A stretch of 64,000 bases of DNA, taken from assembly GCA_902729315.2 (NCBI GenBank), contig LR746266.1, positions 377,001-441,000 of the forward strand, in the 5' to 3' direction. This DNA is from Spirodela intermedia (Eukaryota > Streptophyta > Magnoliopsida > Alismatales > Araceae). The position numbers were made by a program, and so were the translations under genes. Under the pieces are notes generated by a model. The model saw only the letters and a list, made by a program, of their open reading frames with translations, was not told the origin of the DNA and did no database searches. Of this stretch, positions 60,480 to 64,000 are shown in pieces; the stretch's first letter is position 1, and each line of letters opens with the position of its first letter.

Positions 60480-61610
60480 ATGGGGGTCTAATTAGTATAG
60501 TAAAGTAAATTTGCTTACATATTACACAAATCAATTTCTGACTTTAACCAAGTTTTGTGTCAATGTTATTTTAAACTCTCCACTTTTCTTATTGAGTTTG
60601 GATTTATTAAATCCAATTCTGATTATTCATAACTTACACAAAGTCATAAAGATTAACTTGTGATAGTACTTGTGTATGTTGACAAGATAGTTATTGGTGA
60701 TCCCGATATGTCTATCACTGATGAGTTAAAATATTTTTTCACACTTATGTTCAATTCAAGGATCTTAATATCTTATGATGTTTTTTTAGAATCAAAATTA
60801 CATCTTCCTCAAGAATTATTTTATTTTGAGATTATTATACTTTACAATTTATGAGGATACTAGATTTCTTACATCCATACCTATAGTTGTTTCCATTAGG
60901 CCCTAAAGTTAAATTTAGTGCAAATGATGAAAAATTAGTTAAAGATCCATCTCAATATCAATGTTTAATTAGGTGACTTGAATATTCAAAACTATTTTGC
61001 CTTAATATTTCATTTATAGTATAGAAATTGAGTCAATTCATTTTTCAACCACATTGTCCACACTTACCAACTAACATTATACCCTTATTTGAAATATGCA
61101 TTAGGTTAGGGCACCTCATCTCTATAACCTATTATTTTCATATTAAAGTATTTTCTAGTGTTGATTGGGCATCTTTTGTTGATTCACCCAAATCAATAAT
61201 TGATTTTTTATTTTTCTTGGAGATTCACTAATTTCTTGAAAGTTAAACAACAATCAACCATCTCTGTGTCTTTAGTGGAAGATAAATATCAAGCTTTGAC
61301 AACTATTACTACAAAGATTTTATTTTTTACAACAAAATTAAATAATTATTACATTTCATCATCATTTCTATCACTTGTGCATTGCAGTGATCATACAAAT
61401 CTTTATATAACATCAAATTGAGATGAACAAAGTGAGATCAATAGTCATTCTATTTTAGACAGTCACTGATGTCTAACATCAATATATTTGAACAATATTA
61501 ACTTGTTAATGTTCTCACATAACCCATTTAAGTATTTAACTTATAGTGATATTATCTAAGATACTTATCAAAAGCATTTTAAGTCTCTCTTGAGGGAAGT
61601 ATTAAAGGTA
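60480..61610 (+). mobile_element. decayed Ty1/copia reverse transcriptase and RNase H
   Basis: Broken plus-strand pieces in domain order: IEFGFIKSNSDYSL-like text (about 60590-60630), IVLVYVDKIVIGDPD (RT active site, family YVDD, here with a lost Asp; about 60663-60707), then LSQFIFQPHCPHLP, FSSVDWASFVDSPKSIIDF (RNase H, family SDADWAGCxDTRRSTTGY) and SLVEDKYQAL (family SSAEAEYRAL; to about 61310). A purine stretch TTGAGGGAAG (about 61591-61600) may be the polypurine tract. Confidence 0.8.
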
Positions 61611-61689
61611 CCATAGAAGTATTAATGGGCCTCCTATATGTTGAAAGCTCCACTCTATGTTTTCAGGGATTATCTTAAAATGATCCCAG

Positions 61690-62161
61690 GCTCAGTTAGA
61701 AGGCCGTAAGCATAGGCCGGCCCAATTGCGCCGCACAGAAAGACGAGTCTCCTTGAATGAACCTTAAAAGTCGGTCCACGCCCTTCACTTTCCGGCCCAG
61801 TTTGTATATATGGGCCAGGTTTTCCAGCCCATTATGAATCCCTTGTATAATACTGCGGTAAACATCGCTACTTATCAACTGGACCGTCGGTGGTTTGTTT
61901 GGGCCGCCAGCCCATCATTATAATTTATTTATTCTTTATTCCTTCTGGTTACTCGAAACCTAAGGAGAGGGAGTTGCATAACAAGAGCCTGCGTGCGTTC
62001 TTCCTTCCCCGACGTCCGGAACCCCACCCCTTCTTCCCTCTTCCCTACTCGTAGGCTTCTGCGTTTCTGGCTCCCCGTCTCTTGGTCAAATCAGAGCTCC
62101 TGTTTCCTCTATCGGACGGAAAGATTGTGGTGATCTGCGGCGACAAATCGTGGTACTCGTA
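61690..62161 (+). promoter_or_regulatory. MPP6-like gene promoter and 5' UTR with site II motifs
   Basis: Composition shifts sharply from AT-rich transposon DNA. Many TGGGCC/GGCCCA motifs lie at about 61715-61912 (for example GGCCGGCCCAATT, TATATGGGCCAGG, TTTGGGCCGCC). Site II elements are common upstream of plant genes for RNA and ribosome metabolism. The leader then runs to the ATG at 62162. Confidence 0.5.
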
Positions 62162-62395
62162 ATGGCGAAGCGTGAGCTATCCAGCACACTGAAGAATTTG
62201 AAGGTAAACAGGCTGAGTTCCGGGGCTGCCTTTTCCCTCTAGAAAGGTGTATTTAATTTTTAGTGTTGCCTCTTCTCTTCAATTACTCTAGTTCATGCAA
62301 AGAGCTTCTCCGAAAGTGGAGAAACCTAAAGAGGAAGAGGTCAAGTTGAAACCAGACGATGGCTTTAGTTCGCTCGCTTCTGTCAGCAGAAAGTG
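62162..62395 (+). CDS. MPP6: MPP6-like (M-phase phosphoprotein 6) RNA exosome cofactor, 5' part
   Basis: Two exons seen: 62162..62203 and 62292..62395. They read MAKRELSSTLKNLK then FMQRASPKVEKPKEEEVKLK, ending SVSRK plus two bases (TG) before GTACGA. The start matches plant MPP6-like proteins, and KNLKFMQR is the signature shared with human MPHOSPH6, which links the nuclear exosome to 5.8S rRNA 3' processing. The expected C-terminal part (EGDPxPGA, GRMSFQSFNP) was not found. It may lie past 64000 or in an exon I could not place. A segment at 62692-62751 has splice-like ends but does not continue the frame. Confidence 0.75.
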
Positions 62396-64000
62396 GTACG
62401 AATCGCCGAAGCTGGACTTCGTATCAGCATTCTTGAATATTCTCTCCTCCAACTAGTCTTTGATTTGCTCTTCAGAAATTCCGAGAGATAAATATTTTAT
62501 TGTTAGTTTTTCACGGTTAATTATTTTCTTTTTAATGCAAACTGCAGATGAGGTTCATTTTTCATACCAGAAAATTATACTGCTTAACCGATTCCTAACC
62601 CATTGGTATATCCTCAGTTTTTTTAATAATCGTGTTATGGCAAAAACAATTGCATCGTTTCAAATTTTAAATGATATTATTTTTATTCCAGCTGAAGACA
62701 AAAAGGACGTATGTTATCAAGATAAGCCCCTTAAAAACTTGCCAAGCAGAGGTAAAACAAAATGAGTTATATATTTGGTAATTTCGTTGGAGACCTTTAT
62801 ATAACCCCAATCCATGATGCGAATCAGTTAGGGGGAGATTTTACTCCCCAAACTCAGAGAGATATCTAGGAATTGGGAACGGGACAGATGTGGGAGAAGA
62901 TTTTGTCAGGAAAGTGTAGCCTATATAGCTGATGCATGATGCGTAATAGACTTTGCAATTAAACAGCAGTCGAAGACAGGACGTTTTAGTGGTTGACTCT
63001 GCACGCCAGAGACAATACGTCACAGTAAATATTATGTACTAGCGGTTTCTTTTATCTGAACTGTGTAGGAGAGGAGGTCACACACTCACGTGGAGAGGAT
63101 AATTAGATTGCAAGAGCTCATAAAATATGTTGACATTTTCTTTTGATTTTCAGGGATTTGGCAGTGTGACATAATAGTGCATCTGTCCCAAACAAAACCT
63201 TTAAGAGGAAACATAGTTTTCTAATTACTAAGCTACTGCACGTGGAAAATTAGACGGAATGGATGTGAATAATGCGCCTCATAATTACTCTTTACTATTC
63301 AATGATGTCAGCCTGTTGCTGGTCTGTTCCATATACAAGGATTAGACTGAAATTCTCAGAAGAGATGAAACCGAGGAGATAAAGTTAATATTCAATTGGA
63401 GAATAATTTGGCGCTTATCAGACTATTAATGAGAAAAGAAACTAAAAAGTTAATGAAGTGGCGTCCAATCCTTTCCTGTGTGCTGATCCCTTTTATTTTG
63501 CTGCTTTTTTGCATGGTCCGTCTGTTGTTCTGTTTTTATGATTATAAGAACAATGCATTTTTTATACTTGTCAGTTTTCATACTATTGTCTTCTTGTCAC
63601 ACCATTTAAAGACTCGTTTGCTTGTCGAACTGTTGACTGGGTGTTACGGTCTACATTTGACGATAACACTCTTGCAACTTCTCATTCTGAAAATTGCCAG
63701 GGAAGGAAGTCAGAAAAAGTAATAGCACTTTTTTTCTACCTTCTTCATATGACATTGTGCATGGTAGATTATTTGTAATCTTACTTGCCGTTCAAAATAT
63801 GCGGACTTCTTTGATGGACTTGTTTTCATCGTACTGAGAGAATCTGTCAAGTACTAAGCAGTGTATAATTTATCTCCTTGATGGTCCATTTGTTGTTTTT
63901 ATACGTTGTCTTATTTTATTCTTCAAAATCGCACGGAATATTTGCAAATGATAGGTCATTTGCAATTCTGCGTCTATGTTTTAGGTCAAGTACGAAGCCT
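62396..64000. other. probable introns of the MPP6-like gene
   Basis: AT-rich with no sure exon. Possible exon-like pieces are 62692-62751 (CCAG, then AEDKKDVCYQDKPLKNLPSR, GTAAAA) and the last bases after TTTTAG at about 63984. Neither is proven. Confidence 0.35.

Overview
The window is nuclear DNA of a flowering plant. Genes have many short GT/AG introns, introns in 5' leaders, long CT/GA microsatellites, site II (TGGGCC/AGGCCCA) promoter motifs, a canonical MIR172 hairpin and decayed Ty1/copia and Ty3/gypsy retrotransposons. Several genes have very GC-rich third positions beside AT-rich neighbours, which suggests a monocot-like genome; I cannot name the species. All exon models were read by eye from splice signals, frame continuity and remembered family sequence, so intron edges are predictions.

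Layout. 1-1.3 kb: weak candidate exons of an unrecognised minus-strand gene running off the left edge. 3.9-11.0 kb (minus): an SRRM1-like PWI/SR splicing protein, 14 exons, 885 aa. 11.7-14.6 kb (minus): a BED zinc-finger, hAT-transposase-derived protein, 4 exons, 759 aa. 19.0-20.5 kb (plus): a plant sn-glycerol-3-phosphate acyltransferase with a broken phosphatase half. 21.2-22.3 kb (plus): an RDUF-type RING-H2 ubiquitin ligase. 24.1-24.6 kb (plus): a small plastid zinc-finger membrane protein of LQY1 type. 25.4-27.8 kb (plus): SDIR1, a membrane RING ligase of ABA signalling.

28-34 kb has no protein gene I can support. It is full of GA/CT/GATA repeats and holds a MIR172 precursor (minus strand, about 29.8 kb) and a second, unexplained near-perfect foldback (28.07-28.24 kb). 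At 34.5-34.8 kb (minus) is a small SIAMESE-related CDK inhibitor, head-to-head with ARP5 (35.35-41.1 kb, plus, 12 exons, 723 aa), the INO80-complex actin-related protein. At 41.8-50.5 kb (plus) lies a mitochondrial FtsH (FtsH3/10 type, 8 exons, 817 aa), whose 4.4 kb third intron carries two gypsy fragments in opposite orientation. At 51.8-53.25 kb (plus) is an HAD-family nucleotidase-like gene with an apparent frameshift in exon 5.

53.3-61.6 kb is very AT-rich and consists of a decayed copia element (gag at the left, reverse transcriptase and RNase H at the right) with a small LTR element between them. At 62.16 kb (plus) an MPP6-like (M-phase phosphoprotein 6, RNA exosome cofactor) gene starts; its end is not seen. 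The genes are not an operon or cluster. Themes that recur are RNA processing (SRRM1, MPP6, miR172), ubiquitin and stress signalling (RDUF, SDIR1), chromatin and cell cycle (ARP5, SMR) and organelle proteostasis (FtsH, LQY1-like).
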